The notes under the pieces were generated by a model. The model had not been told where the DNA came from. It worked only from the letters and a program-made list of their open reading frames with translations, and ran no database searches. DNA of 42,858 bases from DAOTWP01 sp034435675 (GTDB lineage: Bacteria; Chloroflexota; Anaerolineae; Aggregatilineales; Phototrophicaceae). Positions 16,842 to 25,400 of the stretch are shown here, one piece after another. The translations under genes were made by a program, and so were the position numbers. The stretch is from positions 1 through 42,858 of the forward strand of contig DAOTWP010000236.1 of NCBI GenBank assembly GCA_034435675.1, given 5' to 3'. Numbering within the stretch: position 1 is the stretch's first letter; the number at the start of each line of letters is the position of its first letter.

Positions 16842-17603
16842 TCACTGCGTCTGATTCAAATCGCCGAACTCGGCAAAGGGGCTGTTCGCGCTGACATGAT
16901 CCACCGGGCGCACGGTGAACATGTAGCCGACGCCGCGTTCCGTGCGGATGTAATGCGGGTGGTGCGAATCGGTTTCGAGCTTGCGCCGCAGCCGGTGCAT
17001 ATGCACGCGCAGGGTGTCCTCATAGACATCTTCCGAGGGCCACACGCGGGCAATCAGCATACGATTTTCGACCACGCGCCCGGCATTGCGCAGCAGCACA
17101 TGCAGCAGAATCGATTCGGTGGGGGTCAGACCGAGTACCTTGCCACTCAGTGACAGGCGGTTGTGAGCGAAGTCAATGCTCAGGAATTCATCCACCTTGA
17201 CCACCGGCTCGCTGGCGTAGTCGAGGCTGGGCATGCGCGCCAGCACGACTTCAATACGCGCTTCCAACTCGCGCAGTTCAAAAGGCTTGACGATAAAGTC
17301 TTCGGCATATTTCTTTAGCCCCTGAACGATAGTTTCGGTATCATTTGCTGAGGTCACAAAGATGATCGGCACATCTGCCATTGATTTCAGCCGCGTGCTC
17401 AGTTCAAAGCCGTGCATCGTCGGCAGCCCCAGATCAATCAGGGCAATATGCGGCAAACCGTGCTGCTTGATATATTCAATTGCATCGGGACCATCGGTCA
17501 CCGTGATAACGTCGTAACCCACCTTGCCCAAAAAGTCTGAAATCAGCTTGCTGACTGAGAGATCATCTTCGACAATCAATACCTTGGACTTGTTTGCCTT
17601 CAT
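16842..17603 (-). CDS. OmpR/PhoB-family response regulator
   Basis: The 253-aa protein has an N-terminal receiver with Glu12-Asp13-Asp14, phospho-acceptor Asp57 (LIDLGLP), Thr84 and Lys106 (FIVKPFE). A winged-helix DNA-binding domain over about 140-235 includes LGLTPTESILLHVLLRNAGR and the recognition/wing region VHMHRLRRKLE...YIRTERGVGYMF. It should bind direct repeats as a phosphorylated dimer. The receiver has YAEDFIVKP in place of the usual GADDYIxKP. A 14-bp palindrome with an extra half-site lies 43 bp upstream in the divergent intergenic region and could be an autoregulatory operator. The partner kinase is not certain. Confidence 0.93.
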   Translation of the reverse strand: MKANKSKVLIVEDDLSVSKLISDFLGKVGYDVITVTDGPDAIEYIKQHGLPHIALIDLGLPTMHGFELSTRLKSMADVPIIFVTSANDTETIVQGLKKYAEDFIVKPFELRELEARIEVVLARMPSLDYASEPVVKVDEFLSIDFAHNRLSLSGKVLGLTPTESILLHVLLRNAGRVVENRMLIARVWPSEDVYEDTLRVHMHRLRRKLETDSHHPHYIRTERGVGYMFTVRPVDHVSANSPFAEFGDLNQTQ

Positions 17604-17645
17604 CGAGTCCCGCCGTTCTTTCCGCTTTAAGATTCAGAATTACAG

Positions 17646-17668
17646 ACAATTGCAATTGTAATAATTGT
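17646..17668. promoter_or_regulatory. Operator-like palindrome between divergent genes
   Basis: ACAATTGCAATTGT (17646-17659) is a perfect 14-bp palindrome, followed 3 bp later by a further AATTGT half-site (17663-17668). It sits in the AT-rich gap between the response regulator (minus) and the DUF692-like gene (plus). It is a candidate transcription-factor site; the cognate factor is unknown. Confidence 0.4.
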
Positions 17669-17876
17669 ACAGCGTGAGTTTTTGATTTCCAAGTTAAGTT
17701 TTCCTGAAATGTTACACAGGATTTACCGGGCAGGTAAGCTTTTGTTACGATTGCCCTTCCGCCGCGCCCGGTTGATCCCCTGCCCACCGCTTGCCCAACG
17801 CCGGGTTTACGGCGGCGGTGCCGTCTGCTAAGCTGGTGTCCCGGTGCAGACCATCATGTGGAGGAAACCGGACTTG

Positions 17877-18761
17877 ATGAAATTTGCCCTCAATTATTCG
17901 CCCGCTGCGGCGCGGCTGCTGCAAGCAGGACGCATTGAGCTGGATCTGTGGAAGTGCGCCGATTGGGATGATATGGTGGCGACGGTGCGCGACCTGACTC
18001 CGCCCCGCCCGCAGTATGTCCATTTTCCCTTCCGCGCGGGGCAGAACAACCTCGCCGAACTCGGGTTCGAGCGGGTCGAGCGCTTTATGGCAGCGACCCA
18101 AACATCTTATGTCAACACCCATGTGCTGCCGCGCTTCAGCGACCTGGGCGGCGTGGTCAGCGCGGATGCCGTGGTGGAGGCGACCCTGCGCGATGTGTGC
18201 GCGATGGTTGACCACTTCGGGGCGGAGCGCGTCATCGTCGAGAATGTGCCTATCCCCGAAAGCGCCCCGCACACGCACCTGTTCTCTGACCTGAACGCGG
18301 ACCCGGCGGTGATGCGCCGTGTGGTGGAGGCAAGCGGCACGGGCTTTTTGCTTGATCTGGGGCATGCGCGCCGTTCGGCAACCCATTTCCGCATGGATCC
18401 GCGCGAGTATGTCGCCCAACTGCCGGTGGAACGCCTGCGCGAACTGCACATCACCGGCGTGTTTACTTACCCCGACGGCACGCAGAACGACCATATGCCG
18501 ATGATGGACGAAGACTGGGCGCTGTTTGACTGGGCGCTGGCGCAGATTCGCGGCGGGGTGTGGCGCACGCCGGATGTTGTCGCCTGCGAATACGGCGGCA
18601 TCGGCGCGCATTTCGCGTGGCGCACAGACCCGGATGTAATCGCGCAGGATACCCCGCGCATGCTGGCGATGGTGCGCGCGGCAGCACCCGCAGGCGCGGC
18701 ATCGGTGCCGGCGGCAGCAGTGCCGGCGGCGGCGTCTGTGCCGGCGCAGCCGCAGAGCTGA
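17877..18761 (+). CDS. DUF692-like TIM-barrel metalloprotein
   Basis: The start MKFALNYSPAAARLL at 17877 is preceded by GGAGG at 17860-17864. The spacing is long, so TTG at 17874 or ATG at 17856 are alternatives. The 294-aa product shows a series of conserved metal-ligand-like positions: VHFPF, NTHVL, VENVP, LLDLGHAR, ELHITG, NDHMPMMDEDW and CEYGG. This order recalls DUF692 (MbnB/TglH-type multinuclear iron oxidases that modify cysteine in peptides) and, more broadly, xylose-isomerase-like barrels. Known DUF692 enzymes need a partner protein and a precursor peptide; neither is recognised next to it. The last about 25 residues are an Ala/Pro/Val repeat (SVPAAAVPAAASVPA) encoded by a short GC-rich repeat, probably an unstructured tail. 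Family assignment is moderate. Confidence 0.6.
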   Translation: MKFALNYSPAAARLLQAGRIELDLWKCADWDDMVATVRDLTPPRPQYVHFPFRAGQNNLAELGFERVERFMAATQTSYVNTHVLPRFSDLGGVVSADAVVEATLRDVCAMVDHFGAERVIVENVPIPESAPHTHLFSDLNADPAVMRRVVEASGTGFLLDLGHARRSATHFRMDPREYVAQLPVERLRELHITGVFTYPDGTQNDHMPMMDEDWALFDWALAQIRGGVWRTPDVVACEYGGIGAHFAWRTDPDVIAQDTPRMLAMVRAAAPAGAASVPAAAVPAAASVPAQPQS

Positions 18762-18838
18762 ACGGCTGGCAAGGTGTCGATTTTTGTCGCAAAATGCCGT
18801 AGTATTTGTGCTCTGCTGACGAAGGATGCGGAAAGACT

Positions 18839-19951
18839 ATGAAACGACTGCTGCTGTTTTTGTTAATGCTGGCGCTGGCGCTGCTGACGGTGTGCACGCT
18901 GGCGGCACAGACCGCCCCGGCGCGGCTGCGCGTGGCGCATTTTGCGGTGGACGCCCCCGCAGTGGATGTCCTCGCGGACGCTGCCGTGATCTTTGACAAT
19001 CTCGACTATACGCGCATCAGCGATTATATCGCTGTGCCTGCCGGGACGATCAACCTGGCGATTGCGCCCAACGATGCCGGGGTGGCGGGCGCGTTTGCCG
19101 GTCCGCTGGCGCTGCAACTGGAAAGCGGCACCGATTATACGATTGCCGTGATCGGGCTGGCTGCCAACGACAGCCTTTCGGTGGTGGTCATCAACGAAAC
19201 CGACGCCTTTGAACTGGTCAACGGCAGCGACCCGGCCACACTGGCGGGCAAGGTGCGCCTGCTGGTGCTGCACGGCATCAGCGATGCGCCCCCGGTGGAT
19301 GTGATCGTCTCTGGTCCGACACCGACGACGCTGGTTTCGGGGCTGGCATTTGGCACGTTTACCGCGCTGGTAGCAGACCCCGGCGATTACCCGCTGCTGG
19401 TCACCGCTGCCGGGAACCCCGATGGCGTGGTGTTCACTGACCTCAACCCGGTGACGCTGGCGGGCGATCAACAGTATCTGGTGGCGGCAGTGGGCACATT
19501 CCCGGCAAATTACCAGCTCGTGGTGGGCGTGACGGGCACGCGCAATCTGTATGATACGCTGTCCAGCGTGCCGGAACTGACGACGCTCAAGACTGCTGTG
19601 GATGCGATCGGCTTTGGCAGCGTCATCTCCAATCAGGGTCCGTTCACGGTCTTCGCGCCGACCAACGACGCCTTCAACGCGCTCCCGGCGGGCACGCTGG
19701 ATGCGCTGCTGGCAGACGTGCCCACGCTGCGCATGATCCTGCTGTACCACATCGCGCCTGGCATCCTCGACCTCACCGAGCTTACCGCGCTGCCGACTCT
19801 AACCAGTGTTGCCGGGCTGGATTTGCCGGTGGCGGTGCAGAATGAGACGGTGCAGGTGGGCGGCGTGGCGCTGGTCGTGCGGGGCAATATCTACGCCAGC
19901 AACGGCGTGATTCACCTGATTGATACGGTGCTGCAACCGAGCACCCCCTGA
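18839..19951 (+). CDS. Secreted DUF4397 - fasciclin (FAS1) protein
   Basis: The ATG at 18839 (MKRLLLFLLMLALALLTVC) starts a strong signal peptide in a 370-aa product. GGAAAG lies just upstream. Residues about 28-240 look like DUF4397, a beta-rich extracellular module with RLRVAHFAVDAPAVDV and its echo VRLLVLHGISDAPPVDVIV. Residues about 245-368 are a FAS1 domain with the H1 motif FTVFAPTNDAFNALPAG, the YHIAPG segment and the closing ASNGVIHLIDTVLQP. FAS1 domains mediate cell-surface adhesion and protein interaction. A Cys occurs near the end of the hydrophobic stretch but without a clear lipobox, so lipoprotein status is uncertain. Confidence 0.9.
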   Translation: MKRLLLFLLMLALALLTVCTLAAQTAPARLRVAHFAVDAPAVDVLADAAVIFDNLDYTRISDYIAVPAGTINLAIAPNDAGVAGAFAGPLALQLESGTDYTIAVIGLAANDSLSVVVINETDAFELVNGSDPATLAGKVRLLVLHGISDAPPVDVIVSGPTPTTLVSGLAFGTFTALVADPGDYPLLVTAAGNPDGVVFTDLNPVTLAGDQQYLVAAVGTFPANYQLVVGVTGTRNLYDTLSSVPELTTLKTAVDAIGFGSVISNQGPFTVFAPTNDAFNALPAGTLDALLADVPTLRMILLYHIAPGILDLTELTALPTLTSVAGLDLPVAVQNETVQVGGVALVVRGNIYASNGVIHLIDTVLQPSTP

Positions 19952-19979
19952 ACAAGCGTTGTTCGCGGGTGTTGTGCAC

Positions 19980-20005
19980 GGGCGAAGCGTACTTCGCCCC
20001 TGCAC
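19980..20005. repeat. Dispersed GTAGGGGCG palindrome, copy 3
   Basis: GGGCGAAGCGT followed by ACTTCGCCCCTGCAC is an inverted repeat with the arms GGGCGAAG/CTTCGCCC. It is in the opposite orientation to copy 2. Confidence 0.7.
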
Positions 20006-20146
20006 GCACACGGCGAACACCTGGTATCTGTCCGTAAACGCGGACCAGGGGCTGATGCAGGTTTTCAAGATAATACGGAGTATCCGGTTTAGGCGGATAT
20101 GCGGGCGCAGGCACCCTTAGTCCGCACCCTACTTAACATGCTGTTC

Positions 20147-20180
20147 GTAGGGGAGGACGAAGCGCAGCGCGTGTCCGCCC
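20147..20180. repeat. Dispersed GTAGGGGCG palindrome, copy 4 (degenerate)
   Basis: GTAGGGGAGGACGAAGCGCA continues to GCGCGTGTCCGCCC. The outer arms resemble other family members but are interrupted by mismatches. Confidence 0.45.
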
Positions 20181-20224
20181 TTGTTCTCCGTATTTAGTAT
20201 CTATCCGAGAAATCAGATTTTCCT

Positions 20225-20249
20225 GTAGGGGCGAGGCGTGCCTCGCCCA
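20225..20249. repeat. Dispersed GTAGGGGCG palindrome, copy 5
   Basis: GTAGGGGCGAGGCGTG followed by CCTCGCCCA is an inverted repeat with GGGCGAGG/CCTCGCCC arms. It shows the family consensus best together with copy 2. Confidence 0.75.
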
Positions 20250-20356
20250 TCTTGATGAATTTACGGACAGATTTTTAATCGTTAACGCGCATCATCCCCT
20301 TGTTCAGCAAACCAGGTGCACGGATAAGCTCTTGAAGCTAGTGGGAGACAAGCTGC

Positions 20357-20944
20357 GTGAACCAAAGCTCAACTTACTGGGCGCGAATCGTCTCTGATTT
20401 GCTCAGCCCGCCGCTGGTCTGGGCAGTGCTGGCGTTCCCCATCGCCTTTCAGGATGCGCCGTCCACTGGGCAGGCGCTGTTGTGGGCGCTGGTCTACGGC
20501 GTGCTGGTCTGCCTGCTGCCGCTGCTGTACATCGCGTGGATGGTACGGCGCGGGGCGATTACGGATATGCATATGCAGGTGCGCCGCCAGCGACTGCGCC
20601 CGTTTGCCGTGTCGCTGCTGTGCACAACGGTGGCATGGTGGACGCTGCGCTTGCTGGGCGCGCCGCCGGTAGTGCCGCAGTTTGTGCTGTTCACGCTGCT
20701 GCAACTGGCAATCGTCGCCGTCGTCACGCTTGGCTGGCAGATCAGCGTCCACGCGATGAGCATCAGCGGGGCGCTGGTGGCGGTGGGGGCGCTGTACGGG
20801 CTGCTGCCCGCGGCGGTGCTGTTCCCGCTGGTGCCGCTGGTCGGCGCGGCACGCATCAAGCTCCAGCGGCACACGCTGGCGCAGGTGGTTGTCGGGGCGC
20901 TGGTCGGCGCGTCCATCTCGATGGTGATGTTTGGCTTGCTGTGA
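20357..20944 (+). CDS. Divergent PAP2-like integral membrane protein
   Basis: The GTG at 20357 follows GGGAG at 20343-20347 with 9-bp spacing; the product is 195 aa with about five membrane helices. The segments WQISVHAMSISG and RIKLQRHTLAQVVVGALVG align with the second and third motifs of PAP2 phosphatases (PSGH and SRxxxxxHxxxD). However, the last catalytic Asp is replaced by Gln and PSGH is reduced to ISVH. The two histidines thus remain but the usual Asp partner is missing. It may be a non-hydrolytic relative, a prenyl/lipid-binding protein or a phosphatase of a divergent subfamily. Confidence 0.65.
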   Translation: MNQSSTYWARIVSDLLSPPLVWAVLAFPIAFQDAPSTGQALLWALVYGVLVCLLPLLYIAWMVRRGAITDMHMQVRRQRLRPFAVSLLCTTVAWWTLRLLGAPPVVPQFVLFTLLQLAIVAVVTLGWQISVHAMSISGALVAVGALYGLLPAAVLFPLVPLVGAARIKLQRHTLAQVVVGALVGASISMVMFGLL

Positions 20945-21038
20945 TGGCAACGCGAAAGGTGCAAGGCGCGTCACCGTGCCTGTTGTCCGCGAAAATGGCG
21001 TAACGGCTGCTCCCGGAAATTGTGCACTGGACCGATAT

Positions 21039-21282
21039 CAGGAGGCACAACTGGGACGCAAGCGCAGTTACAGCGCAGGCTACAAACGCGAGGCGACCCC
21101 ACAAAAGGCGACTCCGCAACGTGTCTTCGCTTCACGTCAGCAAGCACGCATCGCTGCGTTTGCCTGCATCGAAGTGTTCTACAACCGTCAGCGGCTGTAT
21201 TCCGGTAGCGGCTGTGCCCGTCCAGTCAGCCACGCCGCCTGAGCAGTTGTTACTCCAAAACACTGGGTGTAGACCACACCTT
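21039..21282 (+). mobile_element. Collapsed IS3-family insertion sequence relic
   Basis: A CAGGAGG ribosome-binding site at 21039-21045 precedes LGRKRSYSAGYKREAT (from 21051, with CTG where ATG is expected). This matches the N-terminus of an IS3 OrfA transposase (MxRKRRSYSAEYKREA). Only about 20 codons later the same frame reads FASRQQARIAAFACIEVFYN then RQRLYSGSG, the C-terminal end of OrfB (FxTRxEAxxAIFxYIExFYN then RxRxHSxLGY). The reading then shifts frame to EQLLLQNTGCRPH. Almost the whole transposase is deleted, leaving start and end. It lies between the PAP2-like gene and the signalling pair; the flanks 20945-21038 and 21283-21393 show nothing else. Confidence 0.75.
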
Positions 21283-21393
21283 GAACTGCGATTTCGAAAT
21301 GGGCGAACGTTAGCCCACACTGCCCACCAGAACAGGGAACTGCATTTGACTGCCAATCAACCTGGATCGTCAGTGATCAATGCTTAAACCCGT

Positions 21394-22491
21394 TCAGATT
21401 GGCAGCCACACAGTGAAGCGCGAACCTGCGCCTAGTTCGCTGGTCACTTCAACACGCCCGCCACTAACTTCCACGACCTGCTGAACAAGCGACAGCCCCA
21501 GCCCGGTGCCCTTGACATAGCGCGCATTGTCCGCACGAAAGTACGGTTCAAACACGCGGTCAAGATCGGTTTCGGGAATACCGATTCCTGCATCCTGCAC
21601 AGCAACCACAACCTGTTCCCCGCAGACATATGCCTGTACGCCGATCTCACTCGCTTCAGGGGAATACTTGATTGCGTTGGAGATAAAGTTGGTCATGATA
21701 TGCTGTACGAGTTTGGGGTCAATCGTAACAAGTTCGGGCAATTCGATTGATGTTGTGATATGGTGTTTTTCGCCGTCGATGAGGCAAAAATCCTCAACCG
21801 ATTTTTCAATCAGCTTCTTCAAGTCCGTAGGTTGCGGATTGTAAGCCAACTGTCCGTTTTCAATTTCTGCGACCATCAGCATTTCGTCAAGCATTTGCAG
21901 CAGCAAATGAACGGCACCATCAATCCGACGAAAATGCTCGTGCTGCCGTTCCGGTGTCAGCCGATCAGAATAATGCTGTAGGATATTGGATGATGATAGG
22001 ATGGATGCCAATGGATTGCGAAAGTCGTGCGAGAACATGCCAACCAGTCTCGATTTGAGCAGACGCTGCTCGCGTTCGACATCAATCACCCGGCTCAAAT
22101 GGTCGATTTGTGACTGAATCTGCTCCAGTTTGTCCAGGCGTGTTCTGACCGCATTGACGACATCCGCATGGTTGAAGGGCTTTGTGATATAGTCATCAGC
22201 CCCCAGATTCATCCCCTGGCGTATCGCATCGCGGTCGACGGCTGCCGTGAGAAACACAAACGGGATTTGAGCGTAATGCCCGTTCGAACGCAGCTCAATC
22301 AGGACTTCGTGGCCGTCCATCTCCGGCATATTGATGTCACACAATACCAGATCAGGCTGTTCGGCGTGGATTGCGGCAAGCCCCTGCTTGCCATTCTCCG
22401 CCCCAACAACTGCATAGCCCTCAAATTGAAGCCAGTTCATGACCTCATCCCGGATGTCAAATTCATCTTCAATCACCAGTATTTTCGTCAT
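21394..22491 (-). CDS. Receiver - histidine kinase hybrid (REC-HisKA-HATPase)
   Basis: This 365-aa soluble protein starts with a complete receiver: Glu8-Asp9-Glu10, Asp52 in CDINMP, Thr82 and Lys104 in YITKPF. A short coiled coil leads to HisKA with the phosphorylatable His155 in GMFSHDFRNPL. HATPase_c follows with N box NFISNAIKYSP and G boxes DAGIGIP and YVKGTGLGLSLV. The N-terminal position of the receiver means the kinase can be driven by phosphorylation from another kinase. Its start overlaps by 23 bp the end of the 2259-aa kinase, so the large protein probably phosphorylates or gates this one. No DNA-binding output is present; the final output is elsewhere. Confidence 0.93.
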   Translation of the reverse strand: MTKILVIEDEFDIRDEVMNWLQFEGYAVVGAENGKQGLAAIHAEQPDLVLCDINMPEMDGHEVLIELRSNGHYAQIPFVFLTAAVDRDAIRQGMNLGADDYITKPFNHADVVNAVRTRLDKLEQIQSQIDHLSRVIDVEREQRLLKSRLVGMFSHDFRNPLASILSSSNILQHYSDRLTPERQHEHFRRIDGAVHLLLQMLDEMLMVAEIENGQLAYNPQPTDLKKLIEKSVEDFCLIDGEKHHITTSIELPELVTIDPKLVQHIMTNFISNAIKYSPEASEIGVQAYVCGEQVVVAVQDAGIGIPETDLDRVFEPYFRADNARYVKGTGLGLSLVQQVVEVSGGRVEVTSELGAGSRFTVWLPI

Positions 22492-25400
22492 TCCGGTTAT
22501 CCTCAGTGCGCTGGATGGGCATGGTGACTATGAATGCTGTGCCGCCTTCGAGCCGACTTTCAACCTGAATTGAACCTCCGTGAGCCTCGACCGCCTGTTT
22601 CACGATACTTAACCCCAACCCCGTCCCTGAAACAGCCCCAACATTACTGGCACGATAGAAGGGTTCGAAAAGATGTTTCAGGTCTTCTGGAGGAATGCCG
22701 ATGCCCTGGTCCTTTACGTTGAGGGTGATTTCCTGTTCGGTTTGCGAAAGCGTGATATATACCAGCGATGCATCGGGCGAATACTTGAGCGCATTATGGA
22801 TCAGGTTGTTCACCACATGGTGCATCAGATGCGGATCGAAGGTAACGACGGGCGCGTTTTCAGACCCCTCATAGATGATCCGACTACGATAACCTTCCTG
22901 ATGGGCGAAATCCTCAATGATTTCCCGGCACAGCGCGTCCAGGTTGCCTTCAACAGGTTGGTATTGAATCTGATTAGCCTGGATCCGCGCCAGTTCCAGC
23001 ACATCTTCCATAATACTCTTCATGTAGTTCACTTGTTTGCGGATGCGCTCCAGGCGGATATTAATCTGGGCGCTGTCCAGCCGATCCCGGTAGATGGATA
23101 GAGTCTCTGTATTGGCGAGGATAGCCGCCAGTGGTGTACGGAACTGATGCGATGCCATCGACACAAAACGCGATTTCAACACACTCAGTTCCTTCTCTTT
23201 TTCCAGCGCCGACCGCAGGGTTTCCTCGGCTTGCTTCACGTGGGTCACATCGAAATTCACACCGACTATGCGCTGCGCTGTGCCTTTTTGGTTTCTGTAG
23301 ATATTCGCCTTTGCGCGAATATGGCGCGTTGCCCCGTCTGGTTTGACAATTCGAAATTCTGTGTCATAGGGTTGCTCACCCCTGATTGCAGCTTCGGTAT
23401 CAGCATGGGTTTGGGCAAGATCGTCGGGATGTATGCAAGTCGACCAGAATGCGATAGACGGTGTTATTGTTGCGGCATCTACCCCATAGAGTGCATACAT
23501 CTGCAAATCCCAGAGCATCCTGTTGTTTTCAGCATCGAAATCCCAGATGCCAATTTCACCGGCTTCGGTTGCCAGTTGCAGGCGTTCGGTAACTTTTCTG
23601 AGGTCTTCTTCGGACTGTTTACGCCCCGTAATATCGGTGAAGGTCGTCACCGCTGCCACCGGGCGCTCGTGATCTGCTCCAAAAATCGGCTGCGAATTGA
23701 TGAGGATCCAGCGCAGCGAACCATCTGGTTTGTGCACGCCCATCACGACATTGGACTGCGCCTCACCGGTCTTCAGCGCCACCATCGCCGGGTGGTTGTC
23801 ACCGGGGAAACTGCTGCCATCTTCGTATATAGAATGCCAGCGGGCGTCCTGCGATTTGCGGCCCTCAATTTCCTCGGCGGACAGCCCAAGTATGCGCTCG
23901 GCAGCAGGATTCCATGCCCGGATTGCGCCATCCCGATCTTGCAGGACAATGCCTTCCGACATGGTATTAATCAGTGTGCGATAACGTTCCTCGCTGTCGC
24001 GCAGGGCAAATTCAGCGCGTTTGCGTGCCAGCAGCGAACCGGCGGTCAGGGCATACAGCGCCAGCGTATCCAACTGCACCTGTGTTATCGGGCGGTGGTG
24101 AATGCCGTTGTCCACCGCCAGCCAGCCCAGCAGCCCCTGATTCCACAGCGCCGCCACCGCGTTCTGCCCCACGCCCACAGCCCGGTCTCCGGTGAAAAGC
24201 TGCACTTGCTCCTCAACAGCAAACCGTAATGCCCGGTCCGTGGTCCGCCTGAGCAGACCGGGCTGTCTGTCGGGGTCAAAGTGCAGATGCCGCTCATCAA
24301 CCAGGCTGCCGTCTGTGTCCGTCCCATACGTTCCGCTGACACCATCCGTCGCCGGGTCATACAGCAGCAGCGCCATCCGCTCAAGACCAAGCTTCTGTCT
24401 GCCCTGCACAACGGTGGTGCGATAATAATCATCCAGCGTTTCCGCACGGGTTAGCTCAAGCGTGATTTCATGCAGTGCCGTCAGATAGGACTGCCGCTCG
24501 CGCTCTTGCGCTTGTCTGAGCGCCAACGCTGCATCGGCTGCCTTGCGGTCGGTGATGTCCACAGAGGTCCCCAGGATACCAATGATCTGATCGTTAGCAT
24601 CCCGCAGTGGAATTTTGCTCGTCTGTAGAATGACTGACTGCCCCCCGGCAGCTAGCAGGGGTTCTTCAAAGTTCAGTTTAGCAATTCCGCTTTCGATTAC
24701 GGCTTTATCATCCGCGCGGTAGGCTTCTGCCAACGCCGCCCAGGGCATATCCAGATCACGCTTGCCCACAATTTCATCGGTGTCTGCCAGACCTGCATCT
24801 TCTGCAAAAAGACGATTGCAGCCCAGATAAACAGAGTTTGTATCCTTCCAGAATACGCGCACCGGAATCGTATCCAGCACCAATTGCAGCCTGTTTTCGG
24901 ATTCGCGCAGCCGCTGCTCGCTGATGCGCAGCGCTTCTGTTTTCGCTTTCAGTTCCGTGATGTTATAGAGGGTGGCGCGACTGCGAACAAATTCACCGTT
25001 TTCGTCCCGGATGATGCTCGCACTCCCCAGAACCCAGATTGTTGAGCCATCTTTGCACAGCAGCTCAAATTCAACGCTGTCAATCGCGCCAGTCTGCTGC
25101 AGCAGCGGGAATTTCTCGCGGAAGACTTGCTGACTTTGCGGGGTAAGCAGTTCCGCGAATCTAAGCCTGGCAACGACTTCTTCGCGGCTGTAGCCCAGCC
25201 AGCCAAGTTCGGTGTCGTTGATCTGGACAAAAAAACCGGCTGAATCGAGCGAGTGATACCCGGCGGGTGCATTGTTGTATAGATCCGCAATTTCCGCCAT
25301 GTACTTCTGGCGCTCAGCTTCGGCTTGTTTGCGCTCTGAAGCATCCCGGACAATACAGACGACATTCTGGACCGCCTTATCACTGCGGTTCACCGGCGCA

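Larger units (their letters stand above)
19952..20356. other. 405-bp intergenic region holding three dispersed palindromes
   Basis: No gene is supported. The stretch contains palindrome copies at 19980, 20147 and 20225. From 20293 to 20309 there is a segment whose reverse complement (GCTGAACAAGGGGAT) recurs near 42060. The clustering of mobile-looking short repeats suggests a tolerated insertion site between the fasciclin and PAP2-like genes. Confidence 0.55.

Noticed and set aside
17745..18611. 288-residue antisense frame over the DUF692-like gene
   Set aside because: Composition (His/Arg/Gln-rich, no domain) is that of an out-of-frame reading of GC-rich coding DNA; the plus-strand gene has the ribosome-binding site and conserved motifs.
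18863..19750. 295-residue antisense frame over the fasciclin gene
   Set aside because: Same reason; the plus strand encodes a signal peptide and a clear FAS1 domain.
20945..21038. Start of a reading frame leading into the IS3 relic
   Set aside because: No similarity or start signal before the OrfA-like segment; treated as non-coding flank.
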